Assembly: GCA_036004665.1 (NCBI GenBank)
Contig: DASYRG010000038.1
Location: forward strand, 1 to 7,126
Direction of reading: 5' to 3'
DNA: 7,126 nt
Source: JACQGZ01 sp036004665
GTDB taxonomy: Bacteria; Sysuimicrobiota; Sysuimicrobiia; Sysuimicrobiales; Humicultoraceae
Of this stretch, positions 1 through 5,719 are shown in pieces (the first letter of the stretch is position 1; the number at the start of each line of letters is the position of its first letter). A program made the translations under genes and the position numbers. The notes under the pieces are model-generated. The model saw only the letters and a program-made list of their open reading frames with translations, searched no databases and was not told the DNA's origin.

Positions 1-702
1 GCCGCCTTCAGGGATGCCGGCCCGCTTCAGCATCCGCTTCATCGCCCTGACCATCTTCGGCGGGCCGGAGACGTAGTAGACGGGATCTTCTACGTGATCC
101 ACGTAGTCGCGGATCATCCGCATGCCGATCCGCCCCACCTCACCGTCCCACTCTTCCGCCCCGTCGAGATCGGTCATCGTTGGGATGAGCGTGAACCGGG
201 AACTCCCTCGGGCCGTCCGCCGGAGTTCCTCCAGGAAGGCAGCCTCCTCGGGGCGCTGGTCAGAATAGAAGAAGAAGAGGTCGGGGCCCAGACCCTCAAA
301 CAGCGTCTGGTGGATGATGGCGCGGGGGGCGGTCACGCCGATGCCGCCGGCGAGAAACACCGCCGGGCGCGCCGGGTCCTCGTGCAGGAGAAAACGTCCC
401 CGCGGATCCTCCAGGGTGACCTGCGCCGCGGCGGGCAGCGCCGCGAGGGCCTCTTTGAAGGGAGAGGGGCGCATGCGGGTCGCGATCATCAGATCGTCTT
501 CGTACGGGGCGCTGGCGATGGTGAAGTGGTGACGGCGGTCCCGGTCGTCGAGGGTAGCCCGGGGGGGAAGTTCGATCTCCATCGACTGGCCCGCCCGGTG
601 CACAAAGCCCTCGGGTTTCTGGAAGGCAAACGCCATCGTCCCCCAGGCGACAGGCTCACGCCGCTTCAGGACGCTTCGATAGGCCGTGGCTACTTGCGCC
701 AT
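1..702 (-). CDS. FAD/NAD(P)-binding oxidoreductase, ferredoxin reductase type (3' end cut by window edge)
   Basis: The frame is open for 234 codons from an ATG at 702-700 to the window edge, so the C-terminus is missing, probably by only about 10-20 residues judging from family length. It should move electrons between NAD(P)H and a partner through FAD. The FAD-binding barrel comes first, with the flavin motif RHHFTIASAP at residues 57-66 (family form RxYS/T-xAS). The nucleotide-binding domain follows, with GGIGVTAPRAI at 119-129 and YYVSGPPKMV at 209-218, matching the family's GGIGxTP and CGPxxM motifs. No cysteine cluster for a 2Fe-2S centre is seen in the visible part, so it is a stand-alone reductase module. 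No membrane segment is visible. The start is supported by a GAGGAG site 5 nt upstream. It diverges from the cold shock gene. The electron partner cannot be told from sequence. Confidence 0.9.
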   Translation of the reverse strand, partial: MAQVATAYRSVLKRREPVAWGTMAFAFQKPEGFVHRAGQSMEIELPPRATLDDRDRRHHFTIASAPYEDDLMIATRMRPSPFKEALAALPAAAQVTLEDPRGRFLLHEDPARPAVFLAGGIGVTAPRAIIHQTLFEGLGPDLFFFYSDQRPEEAAFLEELRRTARGSSRFTLIPTMTDLDGAEEWDGEVGRIGMRMIRDYVDHVEDPVYYVSGPPKMVRAMKRMLKRAGIPEGG

Positions 703-707
703 CTCGA

Positions 708-713
708 CTCCTC
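708..713 (-). promoter_or_regulatory. Shine-Dalgarno site of the reductase gene
   Basis: On the minus strand GAGGAG lies 5 nt before the ATG at 702-700. It fits the anti-Shine-Dalgarno sequence well and fixes the start of a gene whose 3' end lies outside the window. Confidence 0.7.
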
Positions 714-743
714 AGATGGATTCTTCGTCACTGCGCCGGCAAA

Positions 744-749
744 ATTTTA
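744..749 (-). promoter_or_regulatory. Possible -10 element for the reductase gene
   Basis: TAAAAT on the minus strand matches five of six positions of TATAAT and lies in the only AT-rich run of this divergent region. It would give a leader of about 35 nt. I see no good -35 hexamer at 16-18 bp, so the call rests on the -10 and its position. Confidence 0.35.
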
Positions 750-762
750 CCCCGAATCTGCG

Positions 763-792
763 TTGCTCCCCCGCAAAGCGGTATGCTACACT
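763..792 (+). promoter_or_regulatory. Possible sigma70-type promoter of the cold shock gene
   Basis: TTGCTC at 763-768 and TACACT at 787-792 are separated by 18 bp and each match four of six consensus positions. Transcription from here would begin near 799 and give a leader of roughly 80 nt. Long structured leaders are usual for cold shock genes. The elements are moderate matches only. Confidence 0.4.
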
Positions 793-822
793 TCCCGCTT
801 GGCAGGTAAGGCGCAGCGCGCA

Positions 823-854
823 GCACACTGTACGTTGTGCAATATCTGTACGTT
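823..854 (+). promoter_or_regulatory. Repeated 9-mer and possible hairpin in the cold shock leader
   Basis: The 9-mer CTGTACGTT occurs at 828-836 and again at 846-854, exactly 18 bp apart. The first copy lies in a possible hairpin: GCACAC (823-828) can pair with GTTGTGC (834-840) with one bulged base and a 5-nt loop. The stretch is inside the predicted leader between promoter and ribosome site, so it could be an RNA switch element or a binding site. The role is inferred from position only. Confidence 0.35.
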
Positions 855-872
855 CACGGAAGGAAAGGAGAA

Positions 873-881
873 ATGCAGTGA
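873..881 (+). other. Two-codon minimal ORF overlapping the cold shock start codon
   Basis: ATG-CAG-TGA occupies 873-881, and the last base of its stop is the first base of the cold shock ATG (881-883). The shared GGAG at 867-870 is only 2 nt before the ATG at 873 but 10 nt before the ATG at 881, so the main start has the more workable, though long, spacing. An in-frame GTG at 878-880, directly before the ATG, is a third possible start. Whether the mini-ORF is translated is not shown by the sequence. Confidence 0.25.
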
Positions 882-1081
882 TGGCCACTGGTACGGTGAA
901 GTGGTTCAGCGCGGAGAAGGGCTACGGCTTCATCTCCGTGGAGGGCGGCAAGGACGTCTTCGTGCACTACACCGCGATTCAGGCCGACGGTTTCCGCACA
1001 TTGCAGGAAGGCCAGTCGGTGCAGTTTGACATCGTGGAAGGCAAGAAGGGTCCGCAGGCGAGCAACGTCACGCTCCTCTAA
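881..1081 (+). CDS. cspA: Cold shock protein, CspA family (66 aa)
   Basis: This encodes a single cold shock domain, a five-stranded OB-fold that binds single-stranded RNA and DNA and melts RNA structure. The protein is full length for the family. RNP1 is KGYGFI at residues 13-18 and RNP2 is DVFVHY at 25-30. The nucleic-acid-stacking aromatics W8, F9, Y15, F17, F27, H29, Y30 and F38 are all present. The MATGTVKWF beginning is the family norm and picks the ATG at 881, although the same frame runs open upstream. The ribosome site is AAAGGAG at 864-870. The gene stands alone: it has its own promoter-like region with a leader of about 80 nt and a strong terminator just after the stop. Regulation through the leader, as in other csp genes, is plausible. 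Whether it is cold-induced or constitutive cannot be told. Confidence 0.96.
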   Translation: MATGTVKWFSAEKGYGFISVEGGKDVFVHYTAIQADGFRTLQEGQSVQFDIVEGKKGPQASNVTLL

Positions 1082-1085
1082 ACCA

Positions 1086-1142
1086 CGTTCGCCACGAACG
1101 GAGCGGAGCCCGGGTGACTCAAACCCCGGGCTCCGTCGTTTT
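1086..1142 (+). terminator. Tandem hairpins ending the cold shock gene; the second is a rho-independent terminator
   Basis: The first hairpin has a 6-bp stem, CGTTCG at 1086-1091 and CGAACG at 1095-1100, with a 3-nt loop. The second has a perfect 11-bp GC-rich stem, CGGAGCCCGGG at 1104-1114 and CCCGGGCTCCG at 1125-1135, with a 10-nt loop, and is followed by a short T-rich run to 1142. The pair starts 4 bp after the stop codon. Confidence 0.8.
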
Positions 1143-1210
1143 CCGGCCGAGGGGCGGGCGAGATCGCCACGGGCTAGGGAGCGACGCGGGAGAGGGAGAA
1201 GCTACACTCC

Positions 1211-1474
1211 ATGATTCTCCTCAACGTCGTCGACATCGTCTTCTATCTCTTGTACGCGGCCATCCTCATCGACGTGGTGCTCTCCTGGCTGCCGGGCGCG
1301 CGGGACACCAGTGCGGGGTACGCGGTCCACCGGGTGACCGGCGTGATCCTCGAGCCGATCCGCCGCGTCGTACCCCCGGCCGGCCCTGTGGACCTCTCTC
1401 CGTTTGTGGCGATCCTGTTGTTGTTCCTGCTCAGGCGGATCGTCACGGATCTGCTGTTGCGAGCGCTGCTGTAA
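1211..1474 (+). CDS. yggT: YggT family membrane protein (87 aa)
   Basis: This is a small integral membrane protein of the YggT family. The family is widespread in bacteria and plastids (CCB3/YlmG), is often found near cell-division or proline-synthesis genes, and its molecular role is not settled. Two hydrophobic segments, about residues 4-27 and 62-87, flank a polar loop. Family hallmarks are SWLPG at 25-29, the proline/arginine stretch ILEPIRRVVPP at 46-56, and DLSP at 61-64. The length fits a complete single-repeat member. The ATG at 1211 has only a distant GGAG (1195-1198, 12 nt away), so the start is set by family fit. It sits alone after the cold shock terminator, not in the division or proline cluster often seen. 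I find no convincing promoter; TACACT at 1203-1208 is too close to the ATG to serve as one. Confidence 0.9.
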   Translation: MILLNVVDIVFYLLYAAILIDVVLSWLPGARDTSAGYAVHRVTGVILEPIRRVVPPAGPVDLSPFVAILLLFLLRRIVTDLLLRALL

Positions 1475-1529
1475 CGCACAGCGCTACCCTCTCACTGCTG
1501 GCCGTGACCCTCTGTTCTGACGGGATCCG

Positions 1530-2732
1530 TTAGCGTTGCTTTGGCAGCGCCGCCACGGCTGCCAGACCAACCACGGCCAGCGTCAAGATTGACAGTAGCG
1601 CCGCACGCAGCCCGATCACGTCGGCAATGGCCCCCAGCGGCGTGAGGCTGAGGCCGCCGATGCCCCAGGCCAAACCCATCACAATGCTGGATGCTAGACT
1701 GGCGTGCTGCGGCAACCCTTCCTGTGCCATGACGATGGTGACCGGCGCCGACAGGTAGAGCGTGATCCCCGCCAGTGGCAGGAGACCCATCCGCCAGACG
1801 GAGGGGAGCACGAGAAAGAGCGCCAGCAGCGGCGCGCTCAGGCCAAAGGAGAGTCCCAAAACGGAGCGGCGGCCGATGCGGTCCGCCAGCACGCCGCCCA
1901 TCACGCCGCCGGCCGCCCCGATCCCCCCGAAGAGAAAGACGGCCGTTCCCCCCTGCACCAGGGAAGCGCCCTGCTCTCGGGTGAGCAGGAGCGGCAGGAA
2001 GGTGAGGAAGCCGATCGAGACGATGCTTCGCATGACCACGAAGACCCAGAGGAGAAAGAGCATCCGCCCCTGCGCCGCCAGGGCCCGCCACAGCGCGCCG
2101 CGGTGTCCCGGCGTCGCGGTCGGCCAGCGCAGAGCGGTCAGCGCCAGCGGCAGCGCCAGCAGGAGCCCGGGAAGACCCGCCACCCCCGTCCAGGCGAGAC
2201 CCTGCCACTGCACGACGGCGGAGACGTAGAGGGGACCCAGCGCAAATGCGAGTTCTCCCGCGGCGACGAAGATGGAGAGGCCCGTGGCGAGGCGCTCTCC
2301 GGAGTGAAATCCCGCCGCCGCCGCTCCCTGGGGATGGAAGATCGCCGTCCCGGCCGCGGCCACGAGGAGGGCCGCCATCAGCGTCCCGTAGGTGGGAAGG
2401 ATGCCGACAAGCGACATCGCCGCGACCGTCATCACGGGACCCACCGCGGCCAGGACGCTGCGGCGAAGGCGGTCGGCGGCAAACGCGAAGACGGGCTGAG
2501 AGAGGGCGGAGCTGGTCGTCAGGATGGTCCCCAGCAGTCCCGCCAGGGCCAAACTGAGGTTGAACCGCACGACCAGCAGCGGCAAGAGCGGGGCCAGCCA
2601 GGCCAGGTGGAAATCGTTGAGGAAGTGGGCGAGCGAGATGCCCAGCAGGCGCGGCCGATCGATCGTCGGGGCCGTCCGGGTTTCTCCGATCTGGGACGCT
2701 TCGTGCGGGGGGGCGAGCGACACGAGCGCCAT
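1530..2732 (-). CDS. MFS transporter, fosmidomycin-resistance (Fsr)-like
   Basis: This is a 400-residue major facilitator with about 12 hydrophobic segments, expected in the inner membrane as a proton-driven exporter or importer. Segment 1 carries HFLND at residues 36-40. The loop after segment 2 carries ADRLRR at 86-91, a worn motif A, and FHPQG at 132-136 resembles FHPE of Fsr-type efflux proteins. The second half repeats motif A as GGVLADRIGRR at 279-289, as expected from the internal duplication. The length is normal and no break is seen. The first 28 residues are polar and weakly conserved, so the start is uncertain: ATG at 2732 is my choice, a GTG at 2753 adds seven residues but is abutted by the GAGGAG site, and a GTG at 2723 is possible for a leaderless message. 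It is divergent from a 2-hydroxy-acid oxidase, so the substrate may be an organic acid. Drug efflux is equally possible. Confidence 0.88.
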   Translation of the reverse strand: MALVSLAPPHEASQIGETRTAPTIDRPRLLGISLAHFLNDFHLAWLAPLLPLLVVRFNLSLALAGLLGTILTTSSALSQPVFAFAADRLRRSVLAAVGPVMTVAAMSLVGILPTYGTLMAALLVAAAGTAIFHPQGAAAAGFHSGERLATGLSIFVAAGELAFALGPLYVSAVVQWQGLAWTGVAGLPGLLLALPLALTALRWPTATPGHRGALWRALAAQGRMLFLLWVFVVMRSIVSIGFLTFLPLLLTREQGASLVQGGTAVFLFGGIGAAGGVMGGVLADRIGRRSVLGLSFGLSAPLLALFLVLPSVWRMGLLPLAGITLYLSAPVTIVMAQEGLPQHASLASSIVMGLAWGIGGLSLTPLGAIADVIGLRAALLSILTLAVVGLAAVAALPKQR

Positions 2733-2759
2733 TATATCAGAGCATGTCGTCACCTCCTC
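2721..2759 (-). promoter_or_regulatory. Start region of the MFS gene: strong SD, two-codon ORF, extended -10
   Basis: Reading along the minus strand there is GAGGAGGTGA (2759-2750), close to a full anti-Shine-Dalgarno match. Four nt later comes ATG-CTC-TGA (2745-2737), a two-codon ORF out of frame with the transporter. Next is TGATATAAT (2739-2731), a perfect extended -10, whose last two bases begin the transporter ATG (2732-2730). Seven nt after the -10 lies an in-frame GTG (2723-2721). On the plus strand TATATC at 2733-2738 overlaps the same spot and could act as a -10 for the oxidase gene. The motifs are seen directly; how they are used is inferred. Confidence 0.4.
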
Positions 2760-2799
2760 GCGGGATGCGCACCGCCGGGCGGCGAAGCCGTCTAATGCG

Positions 2800-5712
2800 A
2801 TGCGACCTTCCGCTCCGCTCGGCGCTCTCGCCGCCGCCCTCTCTGATGCCGTGCGCGGCGAGGTGCGCTTCGATCACTTCTCCCGGGTCCTCTACGCCAC
2901 CGACGCCAGCATCTACCAGATCATGCCGCTCGGTGTGGTCCTGCCCAGGGATACGGACGACGTCAGAGCCGCGCTGCGGATCTGCGCCGATGCCGGCGTG
3001 CCGGTGCTGCCGCGGGGCGGCGGCACGAGTCTGGCAGGCCAGACCGTGGGCCGCGCCGTCATCCTGGACTGCTCCCGCCACATGAACGCCGTCCTGGCGA
3101 TCGATCCAGACCGCCGCGAGGTGCGGGTGCAGCCGGGGGTGGTCCAGGATGAGCTGAACCTGGCGCTGGCGCCGCACGGGCTGCGGCTGGGTCCGGACAC
3201 GGCCACCAGCAACCGCGCCACCCTCGGCGGCATGATCGGCAACAACTCCTGCGGCGCGCGTTCTATCGTCTACGGGAAGATGGTGGACCACGTCCGCTCG
3301 CTGCGCCTCCTGCTGGCCGGCGGGGAGGAACTCGCGGTCGGACCCATGGACGAGACGGCACTGGCGCGCGCGCGCGAGGCTGATTCGCGCGAGGGTGCGC
3401 TCACCCGCACCGTGCTCGACGCCGTCGAAGGCCAGCGCGACGAGATCGACCGCCGCTATCCGAAGCTGCTGCGCCGCGTCGCCGGCTACAACCTGCCGGA
3501 GATGCTGGCGCGCCCCTTCAATCTGGCCCGTCTGATCGTCGGGTCGGAGGGGACGCTGGGCGTGGTCACCGAGGCGACGGTGGGCGTGGTCCCCCGTCCC
3601 GCCCACACCGTCCTGGGCGTCGCGCACTTCCGCGATCTGACGGAAGCGCTCGAGGCGACCCCGCTGATCCTCCCCCATGGCCCGTCCGCGGTCGAACTGA
3701 TCGACCGCTTCCTCCTTGAGATGACCCGGGCGCAGCTGGAATTCACGCGCCGGATGACCTTCCTGCAAGGCGATCCGGAAGCGCTGCTGCTGATCGAACT
3801 CTCCGGCGATTCTCGCGATGAGGTGCTCGACCGCCTGGCGGCGGTGGAGCGGTCGCTGGCGTCGGCGGGGATGGGCTACGCGCTTGTGCGGGCGGTTGAC
3901 CCCGCCGATCAGGACAACATCTGGCGGGTACGCAAGGCGGGCCAGGGGCTCCTCCAGGGCGTCCGCGGCGACAGCAAGCCGATCACGTTCGTGGAGGACA
4001 CCGCCGTCCCCCCGGAGCGCCTCGCGCCGTTCATCCGCCGGTTCCGCGAGATCCTGAACCGCCATGGGGTCCGGGCGGCGATTTACGCGCACGCCAGCGT
4101 GGGCTGCCTGCACGTGCGGCCCCTCATCAATCTCAAAGACGGCGCGCAGGTAGAGACGATGCGCACCATCGCCGAGGCGATCGGCGAGCTGACGATTGAG
4201 TTCGGCGGGACGATGAGCGGCGAGCACGGCGACGGCCTGGTGCGCGGCTGGTTCCTGGAACGCTACTTCGGCCCGATGATCTATGGAGCGTTCCGAACGA
4301 TCAAGGGCGCTTTTGACCCCGAAAACTTGATGAACCCGGGCAAGATCGTGGACGCGCCGCCGATGACCGCGGACCTGCGCTACGGTCCAGCCTACCGCAC
4401 CCAGGCGGTGGAGACCCACTTCGACTGGAGCCGCGAGGGGGGGTTCGCCGCCGCGGCGGAGCTGTGCAGCGGCGTCGGCGCCTGCCGCAAGACCATCGAG
4501 GGCACGATGTGTCCTTCGTATATGGTGACCCGTGAAGAGGAACACTCCACGCGCGGCCGAGCAAACTTGCTGCGCAACGTCCTCTCCGGCGTCCTACCTC
4601 CCGAGGAATTGACCGGCCGACGGCTGTTCGAGGCGCTCGACCTCTGCATCGAGTGCAAGGGGTGCAAGGCGGAGTGCCCTGCCAACGTGGACATGGCCAA
4701 GTTGAAGTACGAATTCCTGGCGCGCTACTACGAGACGCACGGCTATCCGCTACGCGCCCGCCTCTTCGGTCACATCCACCGGCTCAACCGAGTGGGCACG
4801 CGGCTGGCGCCGCTCTCCACCTGGCTGGCCGGCCTCGCGCCGGTGCGGGTGATGCTCGAACGCGTGGCGGGGATCGACCGCCGAAGGCCCCTCCCGCCCT
4901 TTGCCCGCCAGCCCTTTGATGTCTGGTGGGCGCGTCGCCGTCGGCGGAGAACCCGAGACGGATCAGGGGAGCCGTCGCGGCCCCGGGTCGCCCTCTTCGC
5001 CGACACCTTCCTTCGGTACAACTACCCGGAGATCGGACACGCGGCAGTGTCTGTGCTGGAGCGTCTGGGCTATGAAGTCATCGTGCCGTCGGTCACCTGC
5101 TGCGGCCGGCCGATGATCAGCAAGGGGATGTTGTCCACGGCCCGCGCCCGTGCCGAGAGTAACGTGCGTACCCTGTTGCCTTACGCTGCCGCCGGGATGG
5201 CGATCGTTGGCTGCGAGCCTTCCTGTATCCTCACCTTCCGCGACGAAGTCCCCGACCTGCTCCCCGGCGAGAACACGCGCCTGATCGCCCGATCTGCCCT
5301 CCTCATCGACGAGTTCCTGGCGCGCCACGTCCAGGAGCATGGGTGGCCGGCCGGGACAGCGGCGATGGGAGGTCCACAGCCTAAGGTGCTCGTTCACGGC
5401 CACTGCCATCAGAAGGCCATTGTCGGGATGCAGCCGGCGCTCAGCGTGCTGCGCGCCGCGGGATTTCAGGCGGAAGCGGTCGACTCGGGCTGCTGCGGCA
5501 TGGCGGGGTCGTTTGGCTTCGAGCAGGAACACTACGACCTCTCGCTGGCGATGGGGGAGCGTCGCCTCCTGCCCGCGGTGCGGCGCGCGGCCGCGGACAC
5601 GGAGGTCGTGGCCATGGGCGTCTCCTGCCGCCAGCAGATCGCCCACGGGACCGGCCGCCGTGCAAAGCATCTGGCCGAGGTGCTCGCGGAGAGGTTGCCA
5701 GCGTTCTCTTGA
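2800..5712 (+). CDS. Fused FAD-binding and iron-sulfur 2-hydroxy-acid dehydrogenase (GlcD-GlcF type, 970 aa)
   Basis: The protein should oxidise a 2-hydroxy acid to the 2-keto acid with FAD and pass electrons through Fe-S clusters to the quinone pool; the family includes D-lactate, glycolate and D-2-hydroxyglutarate (YdiJ-type) dehydrogenases. The FAD-binding PCMH domain has PRGGGTSLAGQ at residues 71-81, GNNSCG at 147-152 and GSEGTLG at 248-254. The FAD-oxidase C domain has H431 and H438, GEHGDG at 474-479 and NPGKI at 512-516. A ferredoxin-like part follows with C556, C562 and C571-P, then C616-x2-C619-x2-C622-x3-C626-P. Two CCG domains end it: C767-C768-G with C805 and C809, then H868-C869-H870, C898-C899-G and C943. 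All key residues are present and the length is normal. No membrane segment is seen, so it is probably cytoplasmic and membrane-attached. The frame is open back to 2524, but the extra 92 residues lie over the MFS gene and look non-coding. ATG 2800 fits the family start, though no clear ribosome site precedes it. Confidence 0.94.
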   Translation: MRPSAPLGALAAALSDAVRGEVRFDHFSRVLYATDASIYQIMPLGVVLPRDTDDVRAALRICADAGVPVLPRGGGTSLAGQTVGRAVILDCSRHMNAVLAIDPDRREVRVQPGVVQDELNLALAPHGLRLGPDTATSNRATLGGMIGNNSCGARSIVYGKMVDHVRSLRLLLAGGEELAVGPMDETALARAREADSREGALTRTVLDAVEGQRDEIDRRYPKLLRRVAGYNLPEMLARPFNLARLIVGSEGTLGVVTEATVGVVPRPAHTVLGVAHFRDLTEALEATPLILPHGPSAVELIDRFLLEMTRAQLEFTRRMTFLQGDPEALLLIELSGDSRDEVLDRLAAVERSLASAGMGYALVRAVDPADQDNIWRVRKAGQGLLQGVRGDSKPITFVEDTAVPPERLAPFIRRFREILNRHGVRAAIYAHASVGCLHVRPLINLKDGAQVETMRTIAEAIGELTIEFGGTMSGEHGDGLVRGWFLERYFGPMIYGAFRTIKGAFDPENLMNPGKIVDAPPMTADLRYGPAYRTQAVETHFDWSREGGFAAAAELCSGVGACRKTIEGTMCPSYMVTREEEHSTRGRANLLRNVLSGVLPPEELTGRRLFEALDLCIECKGCKAECPANVDMAKLKYEFLARYYETHGYPLRARLFGHIHRLNRVGTRLAPLSTWLAGLAPVRVMLERVAGIDRRRPLPPFARQPFDVWWARRRRRRTRDGSGEPSRPRVALFADTFLRYNYPEIGHAAVSVLERLGYEVIVPSVTCCGRPMISKGMLSTARARAESNVRTLLPYAAAGMAIVGCEPSCILTFRDEVPDLLPGENTRLIARSALLIDEFLARHVQEHGWPAGTAAMGGPQPKVLVHGHCHQKAIVGMQPALSVLRAAGFQAEAVDSGCCGMAGSFGFEQEHYDLSLAMGERRLLPAVRRAAADTEVVAMGVSCRQQIAHGTGRRAKHLAEVLAERLPAFS

Positions 5713-5719
5713 GCGCTCA
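5710..5719. other. Perfect 10-bp palindrome holding both convergent stop codons
   Basis: TGAGCGCTCA reads the same on both strands. Its two ends are the TGA stop of the oxidase (5710-5712) and the TGA stop of the Kelch gene (5719-5717, minus strand). The genes are therefore 4 bp apart with no room for a terminator between them. As a hairpin it is short and lacks a T-run, so I do not call it a terminator. Confidence 0.7.

Noticed and set aside
94..1029. A 311-codon plus-strand frame across the reductase and the cold shock gene
   Set aside because: It is antisense to the reductase and out of frame with the cold shock gene, with no recognisable domain.
1203..1208. TACACT before yggT as a -10 element, sharing GCTACACT with the cold shock promoter
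   Set aside because: It ends 2 nt before the ATG, so RNA would start after the start codon, and there is no -35.
1479..1538. Inverted repeat between yggT and the MFS gene (CAGCGCTA / TAGCGTTG) as a shared terminator
   Set aside because: It has a 44-nt loop, includes a wobble pair and has no T-run; it is too weak to call.
1704..2795. A 363-codon plus-strand frame opposite the MFS gene
   Set aside because: Its composition (Arg, Gln, Glu, Gly) is the antisense shadow of a membrane protein in GC-rich DNA and has no domain.
2791..2796. TCTAAT just before the oxidase ATG as a leaderless -10
   Set aside because: It lacks the key A at the second position and lies only 3 nt before the ATG, so RNA would start within the codon or later.
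2524..2799. 92-residue N-terminal extension of the oxidase frame
   Set aside because: It lies over the 5' part of the MFS gene, is Ser/Arg-rich without family similarity, and the family start fits ATG 2800.
2737..4545. A 602-codon open frame on the minus strand opposite the oxidase gene
   Set aside because: It mirrors the well-supported oxidase frame, has low-complexity His/Arg/Ala-rich content and no domain; high GC leaves few stops in the antisense frame.
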